Of a stretch of DNA of 33,819 nt, positions 16,754-24,907 are shown piece by piece (the stretch's first letter is position 1; the number at the start of each line of letters is the position of its first letter). The position numbers and the translations under genes were made by a program. The notes beneath the pieces were generated by a model. The model made no database searches. It was not told the origin of the DNA and was given only the letters and a program-made list of their open reading frames with translations. This DNA comes from Gammaproteobacteria bacterium (GTDB lineage: Bacteria; Pseudomonadota; Gammaproteobacteria; Chromatiales; Chromatiaceae). The stretch lies in assembly GCA_015490795.1 (NCBI GenBank), contig WFXD01000067.1, positions 1-33,819 of the forward strand, read 5' to 3'.

Positions 16754-18019
16754 TTACCCAAATATTCCTCTTAGCAGGAAGAAGAAAAGCATCGCCAAAA
16801 AGGCGCCGACAGGAAGCGTTACGACCCATGAAACCACAATCTGACCAATCACTCTGAGGTCGATAGCGCCCACACCACGCGCCAGCCCCACACCGATGAC
16901 GGCACCGACTGCAATGTGGGTTGTCGAGACGGGCAGCCCGGTACGCGAAGCCATGACCACGGTTGCAGCCGCTGCCAGTGTGGCGCAGAAGCCACGGCTT
17001 GGGGTCAGCTCGGTAATCTGCGTGCCAATGGTCTGCATGACCTTATAACCCATGGTAGCCAGGCCCACCACGATGCCGATACCGCCCAATACCAATATCC
17101 AGAGCGGCAGACTTGACTCCTGGGCCACCATGCCGCCTGACTGGACGATACTGACAACTGCGGCCATGGGGCCAATGCCATTGGCCACATCATTGGAGCC
17201 GTGCGCAAAGGCCATTGCGCAGGCTGTAAATATCATCATGGGGGTAAAGACCTTCTCCACACTGGCAAAATGGAACTCGCGATCTGCTTCCGGGTCCATC
17301 GTTACCCTGTTGATCAGCACCCAGCCAGCAGCGGAAACAGCCAACCCGATCAGCACGGCCACAACAACACTCATGCCCACCGAGAGCTCTATATTGAGAT
17401 GCTTCAACCCTTTAAAGATCGTCACCAACGAGATGATAAAACCCACCATGAAGATATAGAGCGGCCCCCATTTTTTGGCATTTTGAAAGGGGTCGTCTGT
17501 GTTGAGAATCAGCCGCCGGATGCTGATCATCAACAAGAAGGCGATGGTGCCACCCAGCAGTGGCGAGACTGCCCAGCTGGCGACAATCTGCCCAATCTTT
17601 CCCCAATTAACCGCATCCATGCCAATCCCGGCAACCGCAAAGCCAACCACCGCCCCCACGATGGAGTGGGTAGTGGATACCGGCCACCCTTTGTGCGAAG
17701 CGATCATGAGCCAGACGGCAGCAGCCAGCAGGGCGGCCAGCATGCCAAACACCAGTATCTCCGGGGTATCGGCAATCGAGCTGGGGTCAATGATCCCCTT
17801 GCGGATGGTTTTGGTGACATGCCCGCCCGCCAGAAAGGCGCCTGCAAACTCAAATATGGCGGCAATAATGATGGCCTGTTTGACCGTGATGGCACCTGAT
17901 CCAACCGAGGTTCCCATCGCATTGGCCACATCATTGGCGCCAATCCCCCAGGTCATGTAGAGGCCAAAAATCACCGCCAGTATGATTAAGATTGTCCCGT
18001 GTTCAGCCAGGATTTCCAC
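16754..18019 (-). CDS. pit: Inorganic phosphate transporter, Pit family
   Basis: This 421-residue protein has the duplicated PiT signature: GANDVANAMGTSVG near the N-terminus and GSNDVANGIGP in the second half, each followed later by GWPVSTTHSIVGA or GLPVSTTHIAVGA. About ten or more membrane helices are evident. It should bring phosphate in with H+ or Na+. It starts at GTG 18019 with GAGGAA about 8 bases upstream and lies 21 bases after the DUF47 gene, the usual pairing. A sulfate specificity (CysP) within the same superfamily is possible but the DUF47 partner favours phosphate. Confidence 0.92.
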   Translation of the reverse strand: MEILAEHGTILIILAVIFGLYMTWGIGANDVANAMGTSVGSGAITVKQAIIIAAIFEFAGAFLAGGHVTKTIRKGIIDPSSIADTPEILVFGMLAALLAAAVWLMIASHKGWPVSTTHSIVGAVVGFAVAGIGMDAVNWGKIGQIVASWAVSPLLGGTIAFLLMISIRRLILNTDDPFQNAKKWGPLYIFMVGFIISLVTIFKGLKHLNIELSVGMSVVVAVLIGLAVSAAGWVLINRVTMDPEADREFHFASVEKVFTPMMIFTACAMAFAHGSNDVANGIGPMAAVVSIVQSGGMVAQESSLPLWILVLGGIGIVVGLATMGYKVMQTIGTQITELTPSRGFCATLAAAATVVMASRTGLPVSTTHIAVGAVIGVGLARGVGAIDLRVIGQIVVSWVVTLPVGAFLAMLFFFLLRGIFG

Positions 18020-18040
18020 TATTTAAGTTCCTCAGTAAAA

Positions 18041-18721
18041 TCAGCGTGCAATAAGCAGACGCAGACGATCACCGACCTTTTCGGCATAATCTGCCAGGTC
18101 ACCTGTCCACTCAATCAGCCGGTACCACATCATTACAGAGACGGGGTTAATCTCATCCTCATGCCGGAACAGTATTCTGGTCAACTCCAGTTCCAGCTCA
18201 TCGGCCTCATCCTCGATCCGCCCCAGCTCATTCACCATCGCCTCCACCTGCGCGGCTTCACGGCCTCTAAACCCCATCTCCAAAAGTTCATCCAGCTCTT
18301 CGATCACCCTGGCAGACTGCTCACACGCATCAATGCAACGAGCCGTCAGCCGCATCAAGGGTTGCTGCATAGGCTCTGGCACCTCCATCGGGCGCTCTAC
18401 CAGCAGCGCGGCAATATCCTGTGCCGTATCTGCAATAGCGTCCTGCATCTGCAGCACCTCCAGCAGATCTCGACGATCCACCGGCATAAACAGGCTTCTT
18501 GGCAGCTGCGACCGCAGCTTGTTTTTGATACGGTCGGCCTGCTCCTCAGCAACATAGATCTTCTCTTTGATCGCTTCAATCTCATCCTGGTTGCCTGCAA
18601 TCAACGCCTCGAAGAGTGGGTTCACCAGACGCGCACACTCCACGGCATAACGCATGTGCTCCTGCATCGCCTTAAACGGTGAACGCTTAAACAGTGCCGC
18701 GAGCGGGTTGGTAGTCAGCAT
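18041..18721 (-). CDS. DUF47/PhoU-like partner of the phosphate transporter
   Basis: This 226-residue all-helical protein belongs to the DUF47 (PhoU-related) family, with NPLAALFKRSPF at the start and acidic helices such as EEQADRIKNKLR and RIEDEADELELEL that in PhoU proteins bind metal. It is usually encoded directly before pit and is thought to control the transporter. The ATG at 18721 has GGAG 8 bases upstream. Transcription diverges from the 2-phosphoglycerate-kinase-like gene across 134 bases. I did not recognise a Pho box there. Confidence 0.9.
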   Translation of the reverse strand: MLTTNPLAALFKRSPFKAMQEHMRYAVECARLVNPLFEALIAGNQDEIEAIKEKIYVAEEQADRIKNKLRSQLPRSLFMPVDRRDLLEVLQMQDAIADTAQDIAALLVERPMEVPEPMQQPLMRLTARCIDACEQSARVIEELDELLEMGFRGREAAQVEAMVNELGRIEDEADELELELTRILFRHEDEINPVSVMMWYRLIEWTGDLADYAEKVGDRLRLLIAR

Positions 18722-18855
18722 CGTCTCTACTCCATCGTTTCAGTGGGATCTATCCCGGAAATCTGCGGCATTGTATCAAGAAGCATCAAATATCTTCACT
18801 TTAATTCAGGTTAGCCGTACAGTGTCGGCAAGCACAACCAACCCGCACAGGCACT

Positions 18856-20040
18856 ATGGCAAAAACACTCATCATAGACTTGACAGCAGGCAGGCAGACC
18901 CCTTTTTTAAGGGGCATCCTTACCCGCTCACTACAGTCCGCCGGACTCTCTTTTGAGGATGCCTTCAACACCGCATCATCTATCCGGCAGCTACTGGATG
19001 ATAAAACCGAAATCTCCACCAGCGACCTGCGGGAGCTGGTAACACAGCAGCTGCAAGCCTCTTTTGGAGAGGCCACCGCGCAACGCTATCAGACCGCCTC
19101 CCACACCCCCGCCACCATCCTGGTCGAACGCTCCAGCATGCAGAGCACCCCCTTCTCCAGAGGGGAGCTGCGGCGCAGCCTGGAGTGCTGCGGACTGGCG
19201 GAGGGGGGCGCCATGGCCATCGTGACCAGAATCTATGACCATCTCGTCAGCAGGGGCACGGAGCGTATCAGCTCACGCGAACTGGGGCTTCTGACCCACC
19301 GCTACCTCAGGCGGGAGCTGGGAGCCGATGCGGCAAAACGCTATCTGGTCTGGACCGACTACCGCCACGGCAACCGCCCGCTGCTGATTCTTATCGGCGG
19401 CGCACCCGGCTGTGGCAAAAGCACCCTGGCAACAGAGCTGGCCACCCGGCTGGACATTGTGCGCACCCAGTCTACCGACATGCTGCGCGAGGTGATGCGC
19501 ATGATGCTGCCCCACCGCCTGCTGCCTATCCTGCACACCTCATCATTCGATGCCTGGAAGGCCCTGCCATCGCCCACCGAATCGCTCACAGATCGCGACA
19601 GCCTGCTGATAGATGGCTACCTCACACAGGTCGAGCTACTCTCCGTGGCTGCCGAAGCCGTATTGCAACGCGCCCTCAAGGAGCGGGTTTCACTGATACT
19701 TGAAGGCGTCCACATGCACCCCTCGTTTCTGGACAACATCCCACAGGAGGAGGATGCCATTGTCGTCCCCATCATGCTCTGTGTAGCCGATCAAAAACTT
19801 CTGCGCCAGCGCTTTACCGGGCGTGGGCAGCAGGCCCCCAACCGCCGCGCCAAACGTTATCTGGATAACTTTGACGCCATCTGGCGACTACAGACCTTTC
19901 TGACAGCAGCCGCTGAGCGAGCCAACCTGAGGATCATCGCCAACGATAACCGGGAGGATGCCATAAGCGCCGTTATGGGGGCCATAATCGACGCCCTCTC
20001 CAAGGATTTTTCCGGCACGCCCGAAGAGGTATTTGTATGA
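18856..20040 (+). CDS. 2-phosphoglycerate-kinase-like protein with two ATP-cone-like domains
   Basis: This 394-residue protein has two N-terminal repeats, about 14-70 and 97-165, each with TPF...RG, a helical stretch and an IS...DL/EL motif, resembling ATP-cone regulatory domains. A P-loop kinase domain follows with GGAPGCGKST at 181-190. Archaeal 2-phosphoglycerate kinase, which makes 2,3-bisphosphoglycerate for cyclic diphosphoglycerate synthesis, has one such N-terminal domain and a similar kinase. The doubled cone is unusual. It overlaps the following phosphoglycerate mutase homologue by four bases (ATGA), which supports a phosphoglycerate substrate. Whether the product is a metabolite, osmolyte or signal is unknown. 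Confidence 0.75.
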   Translation: MAKTLIIDLTAGRQTPFLRGILTRSLQSAGLSFEDAFNTASSIRQLLDDKTEISTSDLRELVTQQLQASFGEATAQRYQTASHTPATILVERSSMQSTPFSRGELRRSLECCGLAEGGAMAIVTRIYDHLVSRGTERISSRELGLLTHRYLRRELGADAAKRYLVWTDYRHGNRPLLILIGGAPGCGKSTLATELATRLDIVRTQSTDMLREVMRMMLPHRLLPILHTSSFDAWKALPSPTESLTDRDSLLIDGYLTQVELLSVAAEAVLQRALKERVSLILEGVHMHPSFLDNIPQEEDAIVVPIMLCVADQKLLRQRFTGRGQQAPNRRAKRYLDNFDAIWRLQTFLTAAAERANLRIIANDNREDAISAVMGAIIDALSKDFSGTPEEVFV

Positions 20041-21311
20041 ACCTGCGCTACAAAGGATTGATGATCATCCTGGATGGCCTGGGCGACCGGCCCTGCGCAC
20101 CACTCAATGGCGCCACACCCCTGGAAGCGGCCCACACCCCGCACCTGGACAGACTGACCACAGAGGGGCTGTGCGGGCTGGTTGACCCACTGGCACCTGG
20201 AATCCCGGTCGCCACCCACACCGGCACCGGCATCCTGCTGGGGCTGGTGCCCACAGATGCCGCCAGGCTGTCACGCGGCCCGGTTGAAGCGGCGGGCATC
20301 GGTCTCTCCATGGCACCAGGTGATATTGCCATCCGCTGCAATTTTGCAACCCTTAAAAGCAGCAACAACCGGCTCACCGTCACAGACCGCCGGGCAGGGC
20401 GTATCAGCGAAGGGACAGATCAGTTGGCCAGGGTTCTGCAGGATATCACCGTCGGTGATGGCATCCGCGCAAGCCTTAAGCCCGCCACACAACACCGTGC
20501 GGTGCTGAAATTATCGGGCGCGGAGCTGTCAGCAGCAGTGACGGACACAGACCCGGACGAGACCTGTAGCCTGGGCGCAGCCATAGCGAGCAGGCCGCAC
20601 GACCCGAACGACAGCGCGGCCATTCGAACCGCCAGCGCCATCAACAACTTCATTGCCGAGGCGCACCGGCGGCTGGAGAACCACCCGATCAACCAGCAGC
20701 GCAGGGAGCAGGGGTTGCTGCCTGCCAACGGCATCATCACCCGTGGAGCGGGGATGTTTCACAAAAGCCGAAACCTTATCAACCATCTGCAACTCAAAGC
20801 GGCGCTGATCGCCGGCGAGCGTAGCGTTTGCGGCCTGGGCAGACTGTTCGGGTATACCGTTATCACACAGCCGGAATTTACCGCACTGGCCAATACCGAT
20901 CTAACCGCAAAGGTCTCAGCGGCTCAGGCCGCCCTTGAAAACCATGACCTGGTATTTCTGCACATCAAGGCACCTGATATCTGCGCCCATGATCTGCTGC
21001 CCACTGAAAAACGTGATTTTCTTGGGCGACTTGATGCTGCACTGGCGCCGCTGCTCTCCAAAAGCATTGTCATTGGCGTCTCTGGAGACCACTCGACCAA
21101 CTCCATCCATGGCAGCCACTGCGCCGACCCCGTCCCGACACTGCTTCACTACCCGGAAACACGCCGGGACAGCTGTACCGCATTTGGGGAGATCCACTGC
21201 ATACAGGGTGGGCTGGGGCGTATAACCGCTACCGGCTTTTTGATGTCGGCACTGGATGCCATGGGCGCCATGCACAACTACCGCCCGGATGATCAGGATT
21301 TTTTTGCCTAG
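20037..21311 (+). CDS. Archaeal-type (ApgM) phosphoglycerate mutase homologue with altered nucleophile motif
   Basis: This 424-residue protein of the alkaline phosphatase superfamily resembles archaeal cofactor-independent phosphoglycerate mutase. Metal-site candidates are D13 in LDGLGDRP, D314 and H318 in KAPDICAHD, D351-H352 in GDHST and H361. The C-terminal GGLGRI block also fits. Archaeal ApgM has an SDT-type nucleophile motif; here the equivalent reads THT at 60-62 (VATHTGTG), so Thr60 may replace Ser. It could be a mutase, or a phosphatase acting on the kinase product. The start has GAGG about 7 bases upstream and overlaps the kinase stop. Confidence 0.72.
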   Translation: MNLRYKGLMIILDGLGDRPCAPLNGATPLEAAHTPHLDRLTTEGLCGLVDPLAPGIPVATHTGTGILLGLVPTDAARLSRGPVEAAGIGLSMAPGDIAIRCNFATLKSSNNRLTVTDRRAGRISEGTDQLARVLQDITVGDGIRASLKPATQHRAVLKLSGAELSAAVTDTDPDETCSLGAAIASRPHDPNDSAAIRTASAINNFIAEAHRRLENHPINQQRREQGLLPANGIITRGAGMFHKSRNLINHLQLKAALIAGERSVCGLGRLFGYTVITQPEFTALANTDLTAKVSAAQAALENHDLVFLHIKAPDICAHDLLPTEKRDFLGRLDAALAPLLSKSIVIGVSGDHSTNSIHGSHCADPVPTLLHYPETRRDSCTAFGEIHCIQGGLGRITATGFLMSALDAMGAMHNYRPDDQDFFA

Positions 21312-21323
21312 TGCGCGATAGGC

Positions 21324-21719
21324 CTATTGCAACTCCACTTGATTAACAAACACCCCAATCTCCCTATCCTCGGTCGAGATATGGTGGACGAGCCAGCTCG
21401 CCAGGCTATCCGTGATCTCGCCCGCATCAAGCAGATCTACAAGATAGAGGCCAATCTGCCCATTTAGCTTTTCAAGCAATGCCCGGTGGCTTTTACGGTG
21501 GTTTTCCAGACCTGGAAAGCCCAGCTTGTACATGAGGTTCTCTTCACATACAAAGTGCAACTGGGCATAGCTGCCCAGCTCATTGATGAGTCTTGTCCGG
21601 TAGGCGGGGTCCTCCCCCTCCAGCTCAACGGAGAGCCGGCCGATGAGATCGACAAAGTAGCGATGTTGAAGATCAATGCCCTCTATCCCAACACTTAACG
21701 CCTGGTTCCACTCAAGCAT
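21324..21719 (-). CDS. Bacteriohemerythrin
   Basis: This 131-residue single-domain hemerythrin has all seven di-iron ligands by spacing: H19, H55, E59 (HxxxE), H74, H78 (HxxxH), H113 and D118 (HxxxxD). It should bind O2 reversibly in the cytoplasm. The frame extends to 21737, but starting at ATG 21719 gives the usual MLEWN...GIEGID N-terminus. It lies 21 bases after the Cys-rich membrane gene at the 3' end of the Rnf cluster, consistent with O2 buffering or sensing for an Fe-S complex. It is convergent with the mutase gene, 12 bases apart. Confidence 0.93.
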   Translation of the reverse strand: MLEWNQALSVGIEGIDLQHRYFVDLIGRLSVELEGEDPAYRTRLINELGSYAQLHFVCEENLMYKLGFPGLENHRKSHRALLEKLNGQIGLYLVDLLDAGEITDSLASWLVHHISTEDREIGVFVNQVELQ

Positions 21720-21740
21720 TGGAGAACCCCACTGCATTGG

Positions 21741-21917
21741 TTATTTTGCTGCTTTAACCTTGTTCTCCACACATTTGGACTTAGTGGTGTGGCAACCACA
21801 TCCCTTGGTTTCAAATTTTGGTTTGGCGGGATCCTGTTTATTGATCCACATCTGGAAGACGATCCAGCCTCCACAGAGCACCACCAAAGCAACGACTGCA
21901 AGAATATATTCCCACAT
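21741..21917 (-). CDS. 58-residue Cys-rich membrane protein in the Rnf cluster
   Basis: A short ORF starts at ATG 21917, five bases after the rnfA stop, and ends at TAA 21741-21743. It encodes one N-terminal membrane helix (about 2-24, starting MWEYILAVVALVVL) and a basic tail with CGCHTTKSKC (40-49). The pattern of one helix plus a small Cys cluster resembles NqrM, which matures the related Na+-NQR complex, and FeoB-associated Cys-rich proteins, but similarity is in design, not clear sequence. Tight coupling to rnfA suggests a role in metal insertion or assembly of the membrane Fe site between RnfA and RnfE. That role is inference. Confidence 0.75.
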   Translation of the reverse strand: MWEYILAVVALVVLCGGWIVFQMWINKQDPAKPKFETKGCGCHTTKSKCVENKVKAAK

Positions 21918-21922
21918 AGATG

Positions 21923-22504
21923 TTAACTCGAGCTGAAGAGTCCCGCAAAACCCATAAAGGCCATGGACAGGATACCGGAGATAATAAGGTTGAATGCAAA
22001 ACCCCTAATCAACCTGGGCATCTCATTAGCCCCCTCAACCTCTTGGCGTATCCCGGCCATGAGTACGATAGCGAGCGTAAAGCCCATGCCGGCACCCAAA
22101 GCATAGACCAGCCCCTCCCAAAGGCCATAGCCTTTATTGGTAGCAAAGATGGCAAGCCCGAGAATAGCGCAGTTGGTGGTAATCAGCGGCAGAAAGATGC
22201 CCAATGCGCGAAAGAGCGTGGGACTCAGCTTTTTGATCACCATCTCGATCAGCTGCACCACGCTGGCGATCACAACAATAAAGCTGATCAGACGCAGATA
22301 AGGGGCATAGATCAAGACATAGGTGTTTAAAATCCAGGCGCAAAGTGCTGTAACCACCATCACAAAGATGGTTGCCAAACCGAGGCGGAACGAGACCTCC
22401 AGTTTATTGGATACCCCCAGGAAGGGGCAGAGTCCAAGAAAATAAGCCAGTACAAAGTTATTGATCAGCAGTGTACTAATAAAAATCCAACCCAGATCAC
22501 CCAT
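21923..22504 (-). CDS. rnfA: Rnf complex membrane subunit RnfA
   Basis: This 193-residue protein has six hydrophobic helices and the two conserved Cys sites that hold the membrane iron centre shared with RnfE: GLCPFLGVSN and TTNCAILG. RnfA is part of the ion-translocating ferredoxin:NAD+ oxidoreductase. Its ATG is one base after the rnfE stop, with GGAG in the rnfE end as likely ribosome binding site. Length fits the family (about 193). Confidence 0.96.
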   Translation of the reverse strand: MGDLGWIFISTLLINNFVLAYFLGLCPFLGVSNKLEVSFRLGLATIFVMVVTALCAWILNTYVLIYAPYLRLISFIVVIASVVQLIEMVIKKLSPTLFRALGIFLPLITTNCAILGLAIFATNKGYGLWEGLVYALGAGMGFTLAIVLMAGIRQEVEGANEMPRLIRGFAFNLIISGILSMAFMGFAGLFSSS

Positions 22505-22505
22505 C

Positions 22506-23150
22506 TCAATTTACTCCATCTTCTGCAGCCAGCTGCTTGTCAATCTTGTTCTTCTTCTCCTCAACCCAATTGAAGTAGAGCAGCATGACACCCAGCGTGA
22601 TGAAACCACCAGGAGGCAAGATCATAATGACCCACGGTTCAAAATTTGGCCCAAACAGAGTAATGCCGAAAAGCTCGCCAACGCCAAAGATCTCTCGAAC
22701 AGCGCCCAACGCAACCAGGGCAAAGAGAAAGCCTGCCCCCATGCCAAAGGCATCAGCGACCGACATGCGCAGGGTGTTGCGTGATGCAAACGCCTCCATG
22801 CGCCCCAGGATCAGGCAGTTACAGACAATCAGCGGGATAAAGGCACCCAGATCCTTGTGGATGACTGGCATCGCTGCTGCCAGTGAGTAGTCCACAACGG
22901 TAACAAAGGTGGCAATAATGATAATAAAGCAGGAGATACGCACCTGCTTGGGAATATAGTTTTTCAAGAGCGAAACCAGGATGCTGGAGCCAAGCAGCAC
23001 AAAAAAGCTGGCAAGCCCCATCGCTAAACCATTGACGGCCGAGTTGGTCACTGCAAGCAGCGGACAGAGCCCCAATACCTGCACGAAAACGGGGTTTTCG
23101 CGCCAAAGGCCCTTCATAAATTCATCGTATGCCAGTTTTTCTTTAGCCAT
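22506..23150 (-). CDS. rnfE: Rnf complex membrane subunit RnfE
   Basis: This 214-residue membrane protein has conserved Cys sites GLCPLLAVTN and IVCNCLILG, homologous to those of RnfA, and six predicted helices. RnfA and RnfE form an inverted pair around the membrane iron centre. The hydrophilic C-terminal tail (VEEKKNKIDKQ) faces the cytoplasm. It lies 42 bases after rnfG. Confidence 0.96.
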   Translation of the reverse strand: MAKEKLAYDEFMKGLWRENPVFVQVLGLCPLLAVTNSAVNGLAMGLASFFVLLGSSILVSLLKNYIPKQVRISCFIIIIATFVTVVDYSLAAAMPVIHKDLGAFIPLIVCNCLILGRMEAFASRNTLRMSVADAFGMGAGFLFALVALGAVREIFGVGELFGITLFGPNFEPWVIMILPPGGFITLGVMLLYFNWVEEKKNKIDKQLAAEDGVN

Positions 23151-23192
23151 GATTAGTGCTTCTGATTAGTCGATCATTTTCCAAAGTGCCCA

Positions 23193-23900
23193 CTACGGTG
23201 CTTGAGTATCCACAGCCCTGGACGATGCCGTATGGGCCGCCGGCACTTCATAGGCAGGCTCGTTGCCTGGCTCCGGCAGTTTGGATACCCAGTAGGCATT
23301 ACCCTTATTGATAATCTTTGCCACCGCTACAGAGGAGATCGTGGCACCAGTGATCGCATCAATTTCGTTGGGTTTCGATTTCCCCTTCTTTGTTGCAACA
23401 ATGGGCGGATCAATAGCCAGGTCATCAAAATTGGCAACAAAGGCGGCATCTTTATAGATCTTGTCGCCCAGGCCAGGTGTTTCACGACTGGCGAGTATCC
23501 ACATGCCGATCACCTTGCGGTCCGCCGGACGATAGCCATAGAGCACGCTGATGGTATCCGCAAAACCCGGGCCGTCGCTCGGGATAGCATAGCCTGCGAA
23601 TTTGTCGTTATCATCATAACCTGCATATATGGGTTCTTCGCCCTTCTCTTCCTTATAAGAGACTACCAGCTTGCCCTCTTTCAGCAGCAGCTTCTGCATC
23701 TTGGTTGCATCGGGGAGCACCCGGAACACTGACTCACGTAACTCTCGCGCCTTGTTCTCTTTGATGGTTTCAAAGGTAACCAGATAGATTGCAATGATGA
23801 TAATCCCGGAGAGCAAACCAGCAACTGCAAGCGTGCCAATCAGTCGGTGCGGACTAGGCTCCTCCGAACCTGTATCCTGCTCTATTTTTTCTTCACTCAT
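23193..23900 (-). CDS. rnfG: Rnf complex flavoprotein subunit RnfG
   Basis: This 235-residue protein has one N-terminal membrane helix (about 21-43) and a periplasmic domain carrying covalent FMN. The flavinylation motif is canonical, TGAT at 184-187 in DAITGATISS, with T187 the expected acceptor. ETPGLG at 140-145 is also conserved. FMN attachment needs ApbE, which is not in the window. The start overlaps the rnfD stop by four bases. Confidence 0.95.
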   Translation of the reverse strand: MSEEKIEQDTGSEEPSPHRLIGTLAVAGLLSGIIIIAIYLVTFETIKENKARELRESVFRVLPDATKMQKLLLKEGKLVVSYKEEKGEEPIYAGYDDNDKFAGYAIPSDGPGFADTISVLYGYRPADRKVIGMWILASRETPGLGDKIYKDAAFVANFDDLAIDPPIVATKKGKSKPNEIDAITGATISSVAVAKIINKGNAYWVSKLPEPGNEPAYEVPAAHTASSRAVDTQAP

Positions 23901-24907
23901 TTTGAATCCAGCTCCCGCCCAAATACCCGCGGCTGGGTGTATGAATCTATTAAAGGTGTTGCCGCATTCATCAGCAAAATGGCGTACATTATCCCCTCTG
24001 GAAAGCCACCAAAGACGCGAATGAGTACAACCAGAATCCCAATGCCGACAGCAAAGATCCAGGTCCCTTTCTTGGTTAGTGGGGAGGTAACCGGATCGGT
24101 AGCCATAAAGATCGCACCAAGCAGCATGCCGCCAGCAAAGGTGGTGAAGATCGGCCCCGGATATTTGTCAGCATCGACCAGGAAGAGTATCGATGAAAAG
24201 ATGATTGCTGTGCCCAGAATGCCAACCGGGATCCGCCAGTCAAGATCACGCCGCCACCAGAGATAGATGCCGCCAAGGATCAGCAGCAGCCCACTGGTCT
24301 CACCCAAGGAGCCGGATGTATTGCCAAACAGCAGGTCAACAAATGGAGTATCAATCTGTTCAAACTTCATTAAACCTAATGGAGAGGCCTGCGTAACCGT
24401 ATCAACCGTACTCTGCATCAGAGGCAGTGCAAACAGCGATGAAGAGAGGGTGAAAAAATCCCCCGGGGCCGTCCAGGTGGTCATTGCAATCGGGAAGGTG
24501 GCGAGCAGAAACGCACGGCCAACCAGCGCCGGGTTGAAGATGTTGGCGCCCATGCCGCCCCAGATGGTCTTCCCAATACCAACTGCAACAACGCCGCCGA
24601 TAAAAGCCATCCACAGCGGCAGCGCTGGCGGCAAGGTAAGTCCCAACAGCCAGCCCGTCAGTATGGCGCTGCCATCACCGATGTAATACCCACGCTTCTC
24701 TTCAGGCGCAAAGTACCATTCGGTCAGAACCGCACCGGCTATGCAGGTCAGCAGCACCAGAAGGGCGCCCAGACCAAAGAACCAGATGCCCGCCAGGGTT
24801 GCAGGTGTCAGCGCATACCAGACATCACGCATCACCACTGGCGTGGTCATCTGTTGCCGCAGTTGCGGCCCCGGTTGAATTAGGAGTTTTGGATCCTTCT
24901 GTGTCAC
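23897..24907 (-). CDS. rnfD: Rnf complex membrane flavoprotein subunit RnfD
   Basis: This protein of about 336 residues has many hydrophobic helices and the RnfD blocks GKTIWGGMGANIFNPALVGRAF and FMATDPVTSPLT (shown in parts). I chose GTG 24907, which overlaps the rnfC stop in GTGA and has GGGGAAGG just upstream; the frame stays open into rnfC. RnfD normally carries covalent FMN on Thr in a (S/T)GAT motif. Here the equivalent is DTVTQASPL, with Ser175 (codon 24385-24383) at the acceptor position and Gln for Gly. Flavin could attach to Ser or be absent or non-covalent. Confidence 0.93.
   Translation of the reverse strand: MTQKDPKLLIQPGPQLRQQMTTPVVMRDVWYALTPATLAGIWFFGLGALLVLLTCIAGAVLTEWYFAPEEKRGYYIGDGSAILTGWLLGLTLPPALPLWMAFIGGVVAVGIGKTIWGGMGANIFNPALVGRAFLLATFPIAMTTWTAPGDFFTLSSSLFALPLMQSTVDTVTQASPLGLMKFEQIDTPFVDLLFGNTSGSLGETSGLLLILGGIYLWWRRDLDWRIPVGILGTAIIFSSILFLVDADKYPGPIFTTFAGGMLLGAIFMATDPVTSPLTKKGTWIFAVGIGILVVLIRVFGGFPEGIMYAILLMNAATPLIDSYTQPRVFGRELDSK

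Noticed and set aside
21312-21327. Palindrome ATAGGCCTAT between the mutase and hemerythrin genes as a terminator
   Set aside because: A 10-bp dyad with no loop or U tract is too short to call a terminator; it may be chance.
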